A stretch of 7,159 nt of DNA from Thermoleophilia bacterium (GTDB lineage Bacteria; Actinomycetota; Thermoleophilia; Gaiellales; Gaiellaceae), in NCBI GenBank assembly GCA_025936595.1, contig JAICTB010000112.1, positions 1-7,159 of the forward strand, read 5' to 3'. The notes under the pieces were generated by a model. It had not been told where the DNA came from and did no database searches. It saw nothing but the letters and a program-made list of their open reading frames with translations. Of this stretch, positions 1 to 4,850 are shown one piece after another; the stretch's first letter is position 1, and each line of letters begins with the position of its first letter. A program made the translations under genes and the position numbers.

Positions 1-109
1 CGCAATGCGTGCTGCCCGGGTCGAAGACTCCGGGGACGAGCGCTGCACCTGCTGTCGTGGCGAGCGCCAACGCAGCCGCCGCGACGAATCCGATGATCAC
101 TTTGCGCAT
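1..109 (-). CDS. Secreted protein, N-terminal part (cut by left edge)
   Basis: Only the first 36 codons lie in the window; the gene continues past base 1. The ATG at 109-107 is preceded by a perfect Shine-Dalgarno AGGAGG (114-119) four bases upstream, which fixes the start. The product begins Met-Arg-Lys, followed by a hydrophobic Ala/Leu/Val stretch to about residue 22 ending in Thr-Ala-Gly-Ala-Ala. That is a classic Sec signal peptide with a probable cleavage site near residue 22-23. The visible mature part (Leu-Val-Pro-Gly-Val-Phe-Asp-Pro-Gly, then a Cys at residue 36) is too short to assign a family. There is no lipobox Cys near the cleavage site, so a soluble exported protein is more likely than a lipoprotein. 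Function unknown. The gene has a perfect inverted repeat just upstream. Confidence 0.72.
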   Translation of the reverse strand, partial: MRKVIIGFVAAAALALATTAGAALVPGVFDPGSTHC

Positions 110-130
110 AAGTCCTCCTGTGTGCGTTCT

Positions 131-166
131 CGATACTGCTTTCAAGGTTCGAACGATGCAGTATCG
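131..166. repeat. 9-bp perfect inverted repeat upstream of the left-edge secreted gene
   Basis: CGATACTGC (131-139) and GCAGTATCG (158-166) are exact reverse complements separated by 18 bp. The pair ends 21 bp before the start codon at 109. It could be an operator or a leader hairpin. On the minus strand the right-hand arm contains GATACT, a plausible but imperfect -10 box; I could not find a good -35 partner, so the promoter itself is unresolved. Confidence 0.5.
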
Positions 167-221
167 GTCCTCGATCCGATGCCTGTGTAAGCCCTGGGTA
201 AATCGCGGCACGCCGCGCAGC

Positions 222-271
222 AGAACAGCGAGCCGCAGGCCCGTCGTGCAGGGCGTGCGGCTCGCAGTTCT
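222..271 (-). terminator. Long stop-overlapping hairpin after the 46-aa frame
   Basis: Arms 222-242 and 251-271 pair over 19 of 21 positions around an 8-base loop (243-250). The structure begins inside the TAG stop codon (272-270) of the 46-aa frame. There is no T-run on either side, so it is not a textbook intrinsic terminator. Its position and stability suggest a transcript end or an RNA-stabilising 3' structure. A smaller hairpin (CGCGG, loop CACG, CCGCG at 204-217) lies just beyond it. Confidence 0.55.
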
Positions 272-410
272 ACGCGGCGGTCCGGGGCGGCTGCCGCTCG
301 GGCCGGGCGCGCTCGAGGCGGGCCTGGCGGCGCGTCTCGAGCTGTATGACCTTGGCCGGCCGCGGCACCCGCCTGGGCGGGGCGGCGACCCGTACGAGGT
401 GGAGGTGCAT
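270..410 (-). CDS. Small basic protein, 46 aa, unknown function
   Basis: The frame starts at ATG 410-408 with a perfect Shine-Dalgarno AGGAGG (416-421) five bases upstream, and ends at TAG 272-270. The product is rich in Arg and Pro: a short Leu/Val/His start, a Pro-Pro-Arg-Arg-Val-Pro-Arg-Pro-Ala-Lys stretch (residues 11-20), then Val-Ile-Gln-Leu-Glu-Thr-Arg-Arg-Gln-Ala-Arg-Leu-Glu (21-33), which would be helical and strongly charged, and a Pro-Arg tail. Third codon positions are mostly G or C, as in the neighbouring genes. The same frame is open upstream to a TTG near 536, but the SD and the hairpin in between favour the ATG. It is flanked by hairpins on both sides, suggesting a separately controlled small transcript. 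I do not recognise the family. It could still be a chance frame; the SD is the main support. Confidence 0.5.
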   Translation of the reverse strand: MHLHLVRVAAPPRRVPRPAKVIQLETRRQARLERARPERQPPRTAA

Positions 411-415
411 CTCCG

Positions 416-464
416 CCTCCTCTCTGGCTCGGAGGGCGCTCGCGGCGCCCTCCTGCTCAGAGAG
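416..464 (-). promoter_or_regulatory. Leader hairpin abutting the Shine-Dalgarno of the 46-aa frame
   Basis: On the minus strand a two-part hairpin precedes the SD. The outer stem is CTCTCTG (464-458) with CAGAGAG (426-420). The inner stem is GGAGGGCGC (453-445) with GCGCCCTCC (439-431), closed by a 5-base loop. All 16 pairs are Watson-Crick. The outer stem ends two bases into the SD AGGAGG (421-416). The inner 3' arm carries CCTCC, complementary to the SD core, so a second fold hiding the SD is possible. This looks like a translational control element; the ligand or trigger, if any, is unknown. Confidence 0.45.
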
Positions 465-670
465 CGAGAGCGATGCGAGCGAGATCGAAGACCGGCAGCG
501 GTGCCACGCGCCGGAAAAATGGCAGGCTAAAGCCAACGCTTATTGTCGGCGCAGATTTCCAGTGCTTTACCACTGCGGCTGTTCCTCTTTTGTGAGGTAT
601 GAGTTTCATCTAACGCTTGTTCAACTGAGCATCACCTTCGATTCCGACGTGATCGACCGCCTTCGGGCAC
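465..670. other. Gene-free, AT-richer block with a direct repeat
   Basis: No convincing gene lies here. Roughly 530-660 is clearly richer in A+T than its surroundings, as expected of a regulatory region or a patch of foreign origin. AACGCTTATT (535-544) and AACGCTTGTT (612-621) form a direct repeat with one mismatch, offset by 77 bp. Small hairpins include CCTC/GAGG around 580-600 and CAGTG/CACTG around 560-577 (minus strand). It probably holds the promoter for the 46-aa frame, but no -35/-10 pair is good enough to place one; TTGAAC (624-619, minus) is the best -35 and has no clear -10. Confidence 0.4.
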
Positions 671-695
671 AAAAAAGGCGGCCCAATGGGTCGCC
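671..695 (-). terminator. Rho-independent terminator
   Basis: Read on the minus strand: GGCGACCC (695-688), loop ATT, GGGCCGCC (684-677), then six T's (676-671). The stem has seven GC pairs and one A/C mismatch. It is the only hairpin in the window with a proper T-run. It lies 30 bases after the stop of the 45-aa frame and would end a transcript starting near 882. Confidence 0.78.
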
Positions 696-709
696 CTCGT
701 CTGGCTTGG

Positions 710-723
710 TCTGCGGCCGCAGA
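710..723. repeat. 14-bp perfect palindrome
   Basis: TCTGCGGCCGCAGA is its own reverse complement. It lies between the stop of the 45-aa frame and the terminator at 671-695. In RNA it could form a small CTGCG-type hairpin in the 3' untranslated part of that short transcript. It may equally be a protein-binding site; nothing decides between the two. Confidence 0.4.
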
Positions 724-724
724 T

Positions 725-862
725 CTAGGGCGCAGGCCTCCCAGCGGGGGCGAGGACAGGACCGAACAGGCGCGCCTGATCGAAGCCGGACCCGTACGGC
801 AGCACCGAGGCGAGGGGCGTCGCTTCGGCAGGAGAAGTGGAGGGATTGAGTGTCGTCAGCAT
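725..862 (-). CDS. Possible 45-aa protein, or part of a small RNA
   Basis: ATG 862-860 to TAG 727-725 encodes 45 residues. It begins Met-Leu-Thr-Thr-Leu-Asn-Pro-Ser-Thr-Ser, has a Pro-Tyr-Gly-Ser-Gly-Phe-Asp segment around residues 22-28, and ends Gly-Arg-Pro-Ala-Pro. It has no membrane segment, signal peptide or cysteine, and I recognise no family. Support comes from context: a promoter-like pair at 889-917 would start transcription about 20 bases before the ATG, and a rho-independent terminator follows at 671-695, giving a transcript near 210 nt. Against it, there is no good Shine-Dalgarno (only GGACAC just before the ATG) and codon bias is moderate. The unit may therefore be a non-coding RNA with an incidental frame. 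Confidence 0.33.
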   Translation of the reverse strand: MLTTLNPSTSPAEATPLASVLPYGSGFDQARLFGPVLAPAGRPAP

Positions 863-888
863 GTGTCCGATGGTTGTTGCCGCGCGTG

Positions 889-917
889 AGGATAGATGAA
901 ACGTCGGCGATGCGCAA
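889..917 (-). promoter_or_regulatory. Promoter of the 45-aa frame / small RNA unit
   Basis: On the minus strand: -35 TTGCGC (917-912), a 17-base spacer, -10 TATCCT (894-889). This is a good match to the primary sigma consensus with ideal spacing. Transcription would begin near 882. A CGCAA...TTGCG inverted repeat (913-917 / 922-926) overlaps the -35 box and could be an operator. Confidence 0.5.
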
Positions 918-1070
918 GCGTTTGCGAACGACGATCCAATGCTTGTACGGGAAAACCGTCCGAATAACGTCCAGCAATGACTGCGGTTCCGTGAGCGCGG
1001 CCGGCAGGCGCAGCTTCTGGAGCCATCTGCACCGCTGCCGGCCGCATCTCGCTACCGCGGGCCAAACGTG

Positions 1071-1103
1071 ACGCCGGCGCCCTCAGAACTAATGCGCCGG
1101 CGT
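1071..1103 (-). terminator. Stop-overlapping hairpin after the 117-aa secreted protein
   Basis: ACGCCGGCGC (1071-1080) and GCGCCGGCGT (1094-1103) are perfect 10-base reverse complements with a 13-base loop that includes the TAG stop (1091-1089). There is no T-run. The position at the end of the gene suggests a non-canonical transcript end. Confidence 0.5.
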
Positions 1104-1442
1104 GATGATCGTGTACGCCGTGGCCGTGAATCCGGCCGGCGCACTTGTGTCGGTACAAGCCTGGACCGGCTGATTCCCCGGCTTACGGAAGTCGAGCACA
1201 ATATTCCCGTCTGCATCGGTGACGTGGAGCCCGAACAGGACCGAAACCGAGGTGCTCGGCTGACCGTCGAAAGTTACGGCGGTGCTCGAGCCGGGCTTCG
1301 AGATGATCACGATCGCGTGCCCGCCGCAGAGAATCGTGAATGACTCGGTGAAGTGATTCGTGGGATCGGCGCCGGCGCCGGGCGAGAGAGCCAACGCCCC
1401 GAGCGCACCGATCAGGGTCAGCAGACCGAGCGCGTGCCGCAT
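1089..1442 (-). CDS. Small secreted protein, 117 aa, unknown family
   Basis: The start is ATG 1442-1440 with AGGAGG (1451-1456) eight bases upstream. An open frame continues further upstream but runs through the promoter region and the opposite gene, so this ATG is preferred. Residues 1-25 form a Sec signal peptide: Met-Arg-His, a Leu/Ala/Gly-rich core, then Pro-Gly-Ala-Gly-Ala with cleavage expected before Asp26. The mature part (about 92 aa) alternates hydrophobic and Thr/Ser residues, typical of a small beta-rich extracellular domain. It has just two cysteines, C39 and C96, which could form one disulfide. It contains an Asp-Ala-Asp-Gly-Asn turn (residues 76-80). I do not recognise the fold family. 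It is divergent from the LuxR-type regulator at 1545 and may be its target; that is inference from position only. Confidence 0.8.
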   Translation of the reverse strand: MRHALGLLTLIGALGALALSPGAGADPTNHFTESFTILCGGHAIVIISKPGSSTAVTFDGQPSTSVSVLFGLHVTDADGNIVLDFRKPGNQPVQACTDTSAPAGFTATAYTIITPAH

Positions 1443-1510
1443 GGTTCGTACCTCCTCGGTTCGAGAATCGACCCGCGCGATCGGCGGGAGGCCCGGGACG
1501 ATATGCCGAC

Positions 1511-1535
1511 GCCGAGGCTCGGCCATCCGTAATGT
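1511..1535 (+). promoter_or_regulatory. Divergent control region: palindrome plus -10 box of the LuxR-type gene
   Basis: The 102-bp gap 1443-1544 separates the divergent secreted-protein and regulator genes. It contains GCCGAG-G-CTCGGC (1511-1523), a perfect 6+6 palindrome around one base, seven bases before TAATGT (1530-1535). TAATGT fits the TAnnnT -10 pattern and sits nine bases before the GTG start, as expected for an almost leaderless transcript. No -35 box is visible. The palindrome covers the area where the -35 would lie, so it could be an operator, possibly autoregulatory. Confidence 0.35.
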
Positions 1536-1544
1536 GAGCCACCA

Positions 1545-3146
1545 GTGACAACGGCCTCGCAGGAAGGTGAACGCTTTCTGCAGCGTGCACGCCTCGCATT
1601 TGCGCGGGGGAACCGCGCGGCCTGCAGCCGCTTCCTCGACGAGGGCCTCGCGCTCGTGCGGGGATCGGGTCTCGCCGTCGAGGTGGGCCTGCTCGTCCAG
1701 CTGGCCCAGCTCACCGCCTGGGAGTACGAACCGGCCGCCATGCAAGCGGCGGCGCTCGAGGCGCTCACCGCCGCGCGAGCTCAGGGTGCGTTTCTCGCCG
1801 ATGCAGAGTTGATCGCCGGCCAGTCGCTCATGGTCAGCGGCTCGGAGGCCTCGATCGCGCACTTCGCAGCCGCCGCGAGCGCAGCGTCGGCCGCCGGCGA
1901 CCTCGATCTCGAGCTCGAGGCGCGAGCAGCATCGAGCGGCGCGCTCCACGCGTTCGGCCGTTGCGCGGAGGCGTACGACGCTGCCGAGGTGCTCTGGCGA
2001 TTAGCCGCTGCAAACGGCAAGAAGCTCTGGGAGCGCCAAGGGGCGTGGCTGTGCGCGCGGATCGACTGGTTGTCCACGGGCGACGTAAATCGCGCGATCC
2101 CGGCTCTGCGGGAACGTGCGCGATCAGGATCGATCGGGCTCCACGGCCCGCAGCTCGTGGCCGACCTCGCGCTCGCGCTCGCGGACGCCGGCGAGACGGA
2201 CGACGCTCGGCGGGTGATCCGCGATGCGCACCGCGCCGCCGATACGCGCTGGACCGCAGGAGTCGCGGCCTTCTACAACGCGGAGATCGAATGGGCCGCG
2301 GGGCAACCAGCGCGCGCGCTGGCCGCCGCGGAGGCGGCGCTGGCCGGCGGGATCCCGAATCCTCAGGCGCTTGTCGCGCGGGGCACATGCCAGTGGGCGC
2401 GCTTCGAGCTCGGCGAGCAACAGCCGGACCGCGGGCCGCATCAGCCGGCGGTCATTCCGCTCCTCGCCGCGGTGCTCACCGAGGACCGCGCGTTCGCACA
2501 GCTTCAGGCCGGCGAGTTCGAGCTGGCCTCAGAGACGTTTGGGGCCGCAGCGGTCGGGTGGCGCGGGAAGATTGCTCGAAACGAGCTCCGCGCGCTGTGG
2601 GGGCAGGCGGAGATCACCCGCCGACGTGGAGAGACCAAGAAAGCGGCGGTCGCCCTCCGTGAGCTCGAGTCTCGGTGCGCGGCACTGGGAGAAGCCGCGA
2701 TTGTTGCGCGTGTACGAGCATCGTTGAGCCGGATCCCGTCGCGGCCCCCGCGCGCGGTCGCCGCCTCGAAGCTCTCAGCGAGAGAACGTGAGGTGCTCCG
2801 CCTCGTTCGCACTGGGATGACGACGCCGCAGATGGCCGCGACGTTGCAGCTCTCCGCACGGACGATCGACACCCACGTTCGCGCGGCCATGGCCAAGCTC
2901 CATGCATCCACGCGCGTCGAGGCCGCGTCGGTGGCCTCGGATGGTGCGGCGATCGGCTTCGCAGCCGCCGCGCTACTCTCGCCTGACGAACGCGCGCTTG
3001 TCCGGTTCCTCGGTGAGGGGAAGAGCGTCACCGAGGCCGCTGTGACGATGCGTGTCTCGCGTCGCACGGCAACCCGCCGCCTGAAAGCCATCCGCCTCCG
3101 GCTGGGAGTGGCGAGCAACGCAGAAGCGGCCGCGATCGTGCGGTGA
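1545..3146 (+). CDS. LuxR-family regulator with two tandem C-terminal HTH domains
   Basis: The 533-aa product has an Ala-rich, all-helical N-terminal part (about 1-395) that looks like tetratricopeptide-type repeats. Residues 409-465 form a clear LuxR/GerE helix-turn-helix: Leu-Ser-Ala-Arg-Glu-Arg-Glu-Val-Leu opening, the turn Leu-Gln-Leu-Ser-Ala-Arg-Thr-Ile-Asp-Thr-His-Val, then the Lys-Leu-His-Ala-Ser-Thr-Arg closing helix. Residues 478-533 repeat the pattern: Leu-Ser-Pro-Asp-Glu-Arg opening, Val-Ser-Arg-Arg-Thr-Ala-Thr-Arg-Arg-Leu recognition region, Leu-Gly-Val-Ala-Ser-Asn-Ala-Glu-Ala closing. There is no Walker A motif and no phospho-acceptor receiver domain, so it is neither a MalT-type ATPase nor a typical response regulator. 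GTG 1545 is the first possible start because TAA occurs in frame at 1530. No Shine-Dalgarno is present, suggesting leaderless translation. It is likely a DNA-binding transcription factor; targets are unknown. Confidence 0.85.
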   Translation: MTTASQEGERFLQRARLAFARGNRAACSRFLDEGLALVRGSGLAVEVGLLVQLAQLTAWEYEPAAMQAAALEALTAARAQGAFLADAELIAGQSLMVSGSEASIAHFAAAASAASAAGDLDLELEARAASSGALHAFGRCAEAYDAAEVLWRLAAANGKKLWERQGAWLCARIDWLSTGDVNRAIPALRERARSGSIGLHGPQLVADLALALADAGETDDARRVIRDAHRAADTRWTAGVAAFYNAEIEWAAGQPARALAAAEAALAGGIPNPQALVARGTCQWARFELGEQQPDRGPHQPAVIPLLAAVLTEDRAFAQLQAGEFELASETFGAAAVGWRGKIARNELRALWGQAEITRRRGETKKAAVALRELESRCAALGEAAIVARVRASLSRIPSRPPRAVAASKLSAREREVLRLVRTGMTTPQMAATLQLSARTIDTHVRAAMAKLHASTRVEAASVASDGAAIGFAAAALLSPDERALVRFLGEGKSVTEAAVTMRVSRRTATRRLKAIRLRLGVASNAEAAAIVR

Positions 3147-3159
3147 TCAAGCGGTCGCT
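3125..3159 (+). terminator. Stop-overlapping hairpin after the LuxR-type gene
   Basis: AGCGGCCGC (3125-3133) pairs with GCGGTCGCT (3151-3159) over nine positions, counting one G-U pair in RNA. Inside, GATC (3134-3137) pairs with GATC (3145-3148). The TGA stop (3144-3146) lies within. There is no T-run, so termination is plausible but unproven. Confidence 0.35.
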
Positions 3160-3337
3160 GCGGGCTCCGAAGCGCGGCCGGGCTGAACCACGACCGGTGC
3201 GTCCTTGGGAAAGCTCGCGAATCCGAAGAGAACGTCCATGCCCGCGACGCTCGTGCGGCAGGCGGTAGCGGATCGCCTTCACGGAGCCATCCGCGAGCCG
3301 CGCGGGTCTCCCGCAGACGCGCGTGCCCTTACCCGCA

Positions 3338-3343
3338 TACCCT
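3338..3343 (+). promoter_or_regulatory. -10 box of a leaderless methyltransferase transcript
   Basis: TACCCT fits the TAnnnT pattern and is followed by seven bases and then the GTG start at 3351, the spacing expected when transcription starts at the start codon. No -35 box and no Shine-Dalgarno are seen. The rest of the 204-bp gap after the LuxR-type gene holds no convincing gene; a 30-codon minus-strand frame there is discussed under rejected items. Confidence 0.4.
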
Positions 3344-3350
3344 TTCGTCC

Positions 3351-4001
3351 GTGCGCGCCAATCCGGATTTCGCAGTCGAGACCGAGCGCGTCCGGCGGCT
3401 GCAGGACCGCGAAGCGCCTCGGTACGACCGGCAGATCGCCGTCTTCGAGCGGCTCCTCTTCGGCGGCGGCCGCGAGTGGGTCTGCGGGCAGGCACGCGGC
3501 AACGTGCTGGAGATCGCCGCCGGAACGGCGCGAAACCTCCCCTACTACCCGCACGGTGTGACCGTGACCGGGATCGAGGTCAGCGAGCAGATGCTCGCAC
3601 TGGGACGGGCACGCGCCCGCGAGCTCGGCCGCGACGTGGACTTGCGCCTCGGCGACGCGCAGGCGCTCGAGCTCGCCGACGAAAGCTTCGACACCGTCGT
3701 CTGCACGCTCGGGCTCTGCACCATCCCCGATCCTGCCCGCGCGATCGCCGAGGCGCACCGCGTGCTCCGCCGCGGCGGGCAGCTCCTGCTTCTCGAGCAC
3801 GTCCGGAGCCCCCGCTTCCCGGTGCGGCTCGTCCAGCGGCTGCTCGAGCCGCTCGCCGTGCGCGCTGCCGGCGACCACCTCACGCGGGAGCCCCTCGACT
3901 ACCTCGGCGAGATGTTCGAGATCGAGCGCGTCGAACGGTCCAAGCTCGGCCTGGTCGAGCGCGTGGCGGCGCGCAAGCGTCCCGTGCGGCTCAGTAGCTG
4001 A
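3351..4001 (+). CDS. Class I SAM-dependent methyltransferase
   Basis: The 216-aa protein has the usual Rossmann-type methyltransferase motifs. Motif I is Val-Leu-Glu-Ile-Ala-Ala-Gly-Thr-Ala (52-60). The acidic residue that binds the SAM ribose is Glu76 in Val-Thr-Gly-Ile-Glu-Val-Ser. Motif II/III is Gly-Asp-Ala-Gln-Ala-Leu (101-106), leading to Phe-Asp-Thr-Val-Val-Cys (113-118). Post-motif III is His-Arg-Val-Leu-Arg-Arg-Gly-Gly (136-143). The Gly-Thr-Ala-Arg-Asn-Leu-Pro-Tyr-Tyr-Pro run after motif I resembles UbiE/METTL7-type methyltransferases, which act on lipids or small thiols; the substrate here cannot be read from sequence. No signal peptide or membrane segment, so cytoplasmic. The GTG start is the first after the -10-like TACCCT and has no Shine-Dalgarno, suggesting a leaderless mRNA. 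It is convergent with arsM, 24 bp away, so shared function is possible but not implied by co-transcription. Confidence 0.85.
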   Translation: MRANPDFAVETERVRRLQDREAPRYDRQIAVFERLLFGGGREWVCGQARGNVLEIAAGTARNLPYYPHGVTVTGIEVSEQMLALGRARARELGRDVDLRLGDAQALELADESFDTVVCTLGLCTIPDPARAIAEAHRVLRRGGQLLLLEHVRSPRFPVRLVQRLLEPLAVRAAGDHLTREPLDYLGEMFEIERVERSKLGLVERVAARKRPVRLSS

Positions 4002-4005
4002 GCCG
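3987..4005. terminator. Hairpin between convergent methyltransferase genes
   Basis: CGGCTCAG (3987-3994), loop TAG, CTGAGCCG (3998-4005): a perfect 8-bp stem. It contains the TGA stop of the plus-strand methyltransferase and lies 21 bp beyond the arsM stop. Being symmetric, it could end transcripts from both sides. There is no T-run in either direction. Confidence 0.5.
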
Positions 4006-4025
4006 TCGGGGCAAGAGGGATCGCG

Positions 4026-4850
4026 TCAGCAGCAGCCGGCCGTCTCTGCGGGTTGGGCCACCGGCAGCCCCCTTGCGGCCGGCGTCTCGGTCTTGCGCGC
4101 CTTGACGATCGCGCCGTGCATCCCGTCTGCGACCTCGTGCGTGAACTCGACGCTTACGTCCTCGAAGCCCGCGGCCTCGAGACCTGCGACATATTCGCTC
4201 CGCGAGAGGGCGCCTGCGATACAGCCGACATAGGAGCCGCGCTCCGCGCGCTCGTCCGGCATGAGGCGATCTTCGGCGACGACGTCGCTGATGCCCACGC
4301 GTCCGCCGGGCTTCAGCACGCGCGCAATCTCGGTCAGCACCGACGCCTTGTCGGTCGACAGGTTGATCACGCAGTTGGAGATCACGACGTCGACCGCGTT
4401 CGCGGGAAGCGGAATCTCCTCGATGACGCCCTTCAGGAAGTGGACGTTCGCGACGCTCGCATCAGCCGCGTTCTTCTGCGCCAGCGCGAGCATCTCGTCG
4501 GTCATGTCGAGGCCGTAGGCGACGCCGGTCGGGCCGACGCGCTTCGCGGAGAGGATCACGTCGATTCCGCCCCCCGAGCCGAGGTCGAGCACGGTCTCGC
4601 CTTCGCGCAGCTCCGCAACCGCAGTCGGGTTGCCGCAGCCGAGCGATGCAAGCGCCGCCGCCGCGGGGAGCTCGCCCCGCTGCTCGGCCTCGTAGAGCGC
4701 TTCGCCGAACTTCGCGCCGTCGCTGCCGCCGTCGGCGCAGCACGAACCGCTCCCACAACCGCAGCCACCGCTTGCTTCTGTCACGGCCAGGGCGGACTCC
4801 GCGTAGCGGCGGCGCACCTCCTCGCGCAGTTCATCGGCTGTTGTCGCCAT
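4026..4850 (-). CDS. arsM: Arsenite S-adenosylmethionine methyltransferase
   Basis: ArsM transfers methyl groups from SAM to As(III) bound by cysteine thiolates, giving mono-, di- and trimethyl arsenicals in the cytoplasm. The 274-aa product shows motif I Val-Leu-Asp-Leu-Gly-Ser-Gly-Gly-Gly (87-95), Asp115 in Gly-Leu-Asp-Met-Thr, and the post-motif Leu-Lys-Pro-Gly-Gly-Arg. The family cysteines are present: an N-terminal cluster (C30, C32, C37, C38), C72 in Leu-Gly-Cys-Gly-Asn-Pro, C160 in Ile-Ser-Asn-Cys-Val-Ile-Asn-Leu, and C210 in Tyr-Val-Gly-Cys-Ile-Ala-Gly-Ala. It ends Gly-Cys-Cys, an extra pair also common in the family. The ATG (4850-4848) overlaps the arsR TGA by one base, with AGGGAG ten bases upstream, so translation is probably coupled. 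Expression should follow ArsR control. Longer upstream starts would lie inside arsR and are rejected. Confidence 0.95.
   Translation of the reverse strand: MATTADELREEVRRRYAESALAVTEASGGCGCGSGSCCADGGSDGAKFGEALYEAEQRGELPAAAALASLGCGNPTAVAELREGETVLDLGSGGGIDVILSAKRVGPTGVAYGLDMTDEMLALAQKNAADASVANVHFLKGVIEEIPLPANAVDVVISNCVINLSTDKASVLTEIARVLKPGGRVGISDVVAEDRLMPDERAERGSYVGCIAGALSRSEYVAGLEAAGFEDVSVEFTHEVADGMHGAIVKARKTETPAARGLPVAQPAETAGCC

Noticed and set aside
9..530. A 173-codon plus-strand frame.
   Set aside because: It is antisense to the secreted-protein start and to the 46-aa frame, and has Arg/Gly/Leu-rich composition typical of a shadow frame in GC-rich DNA.
607..624. ATCTAACGCTTGTTCAAC resembles one end of an integron attC site (RYYYAAC core, similar to the aadA cassette end).
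   Set aside because: An attC needs a partner GTTRRRY core on the far side of a hairpin. No such core or complementary arm appears in the following 150 bases, so this is a half-match at best.
621..977. A 118-codon minus-strand frame.
   Set aside because: It runs straight through the rho-independent terminator at 671-695 and through the promoter at 889-917, and has no Shine-Dalgarno.
3147..3239. A 30-codon minus-strand frame from ATG 3239 to TGA 3147, beginning Met-Asp-Val-Leu-Phe-Gly-Phe-Ala-Ser-Phe.
   Set aside because: The peptide looks oddly protein-like and might be the tail of a decayed gene. There is no Shine-Dalgarno, an in-frame stop lies 14 codons upstream of the ATG, and the frame ends directly against the LuxR-type stop; no homology can be claimed.
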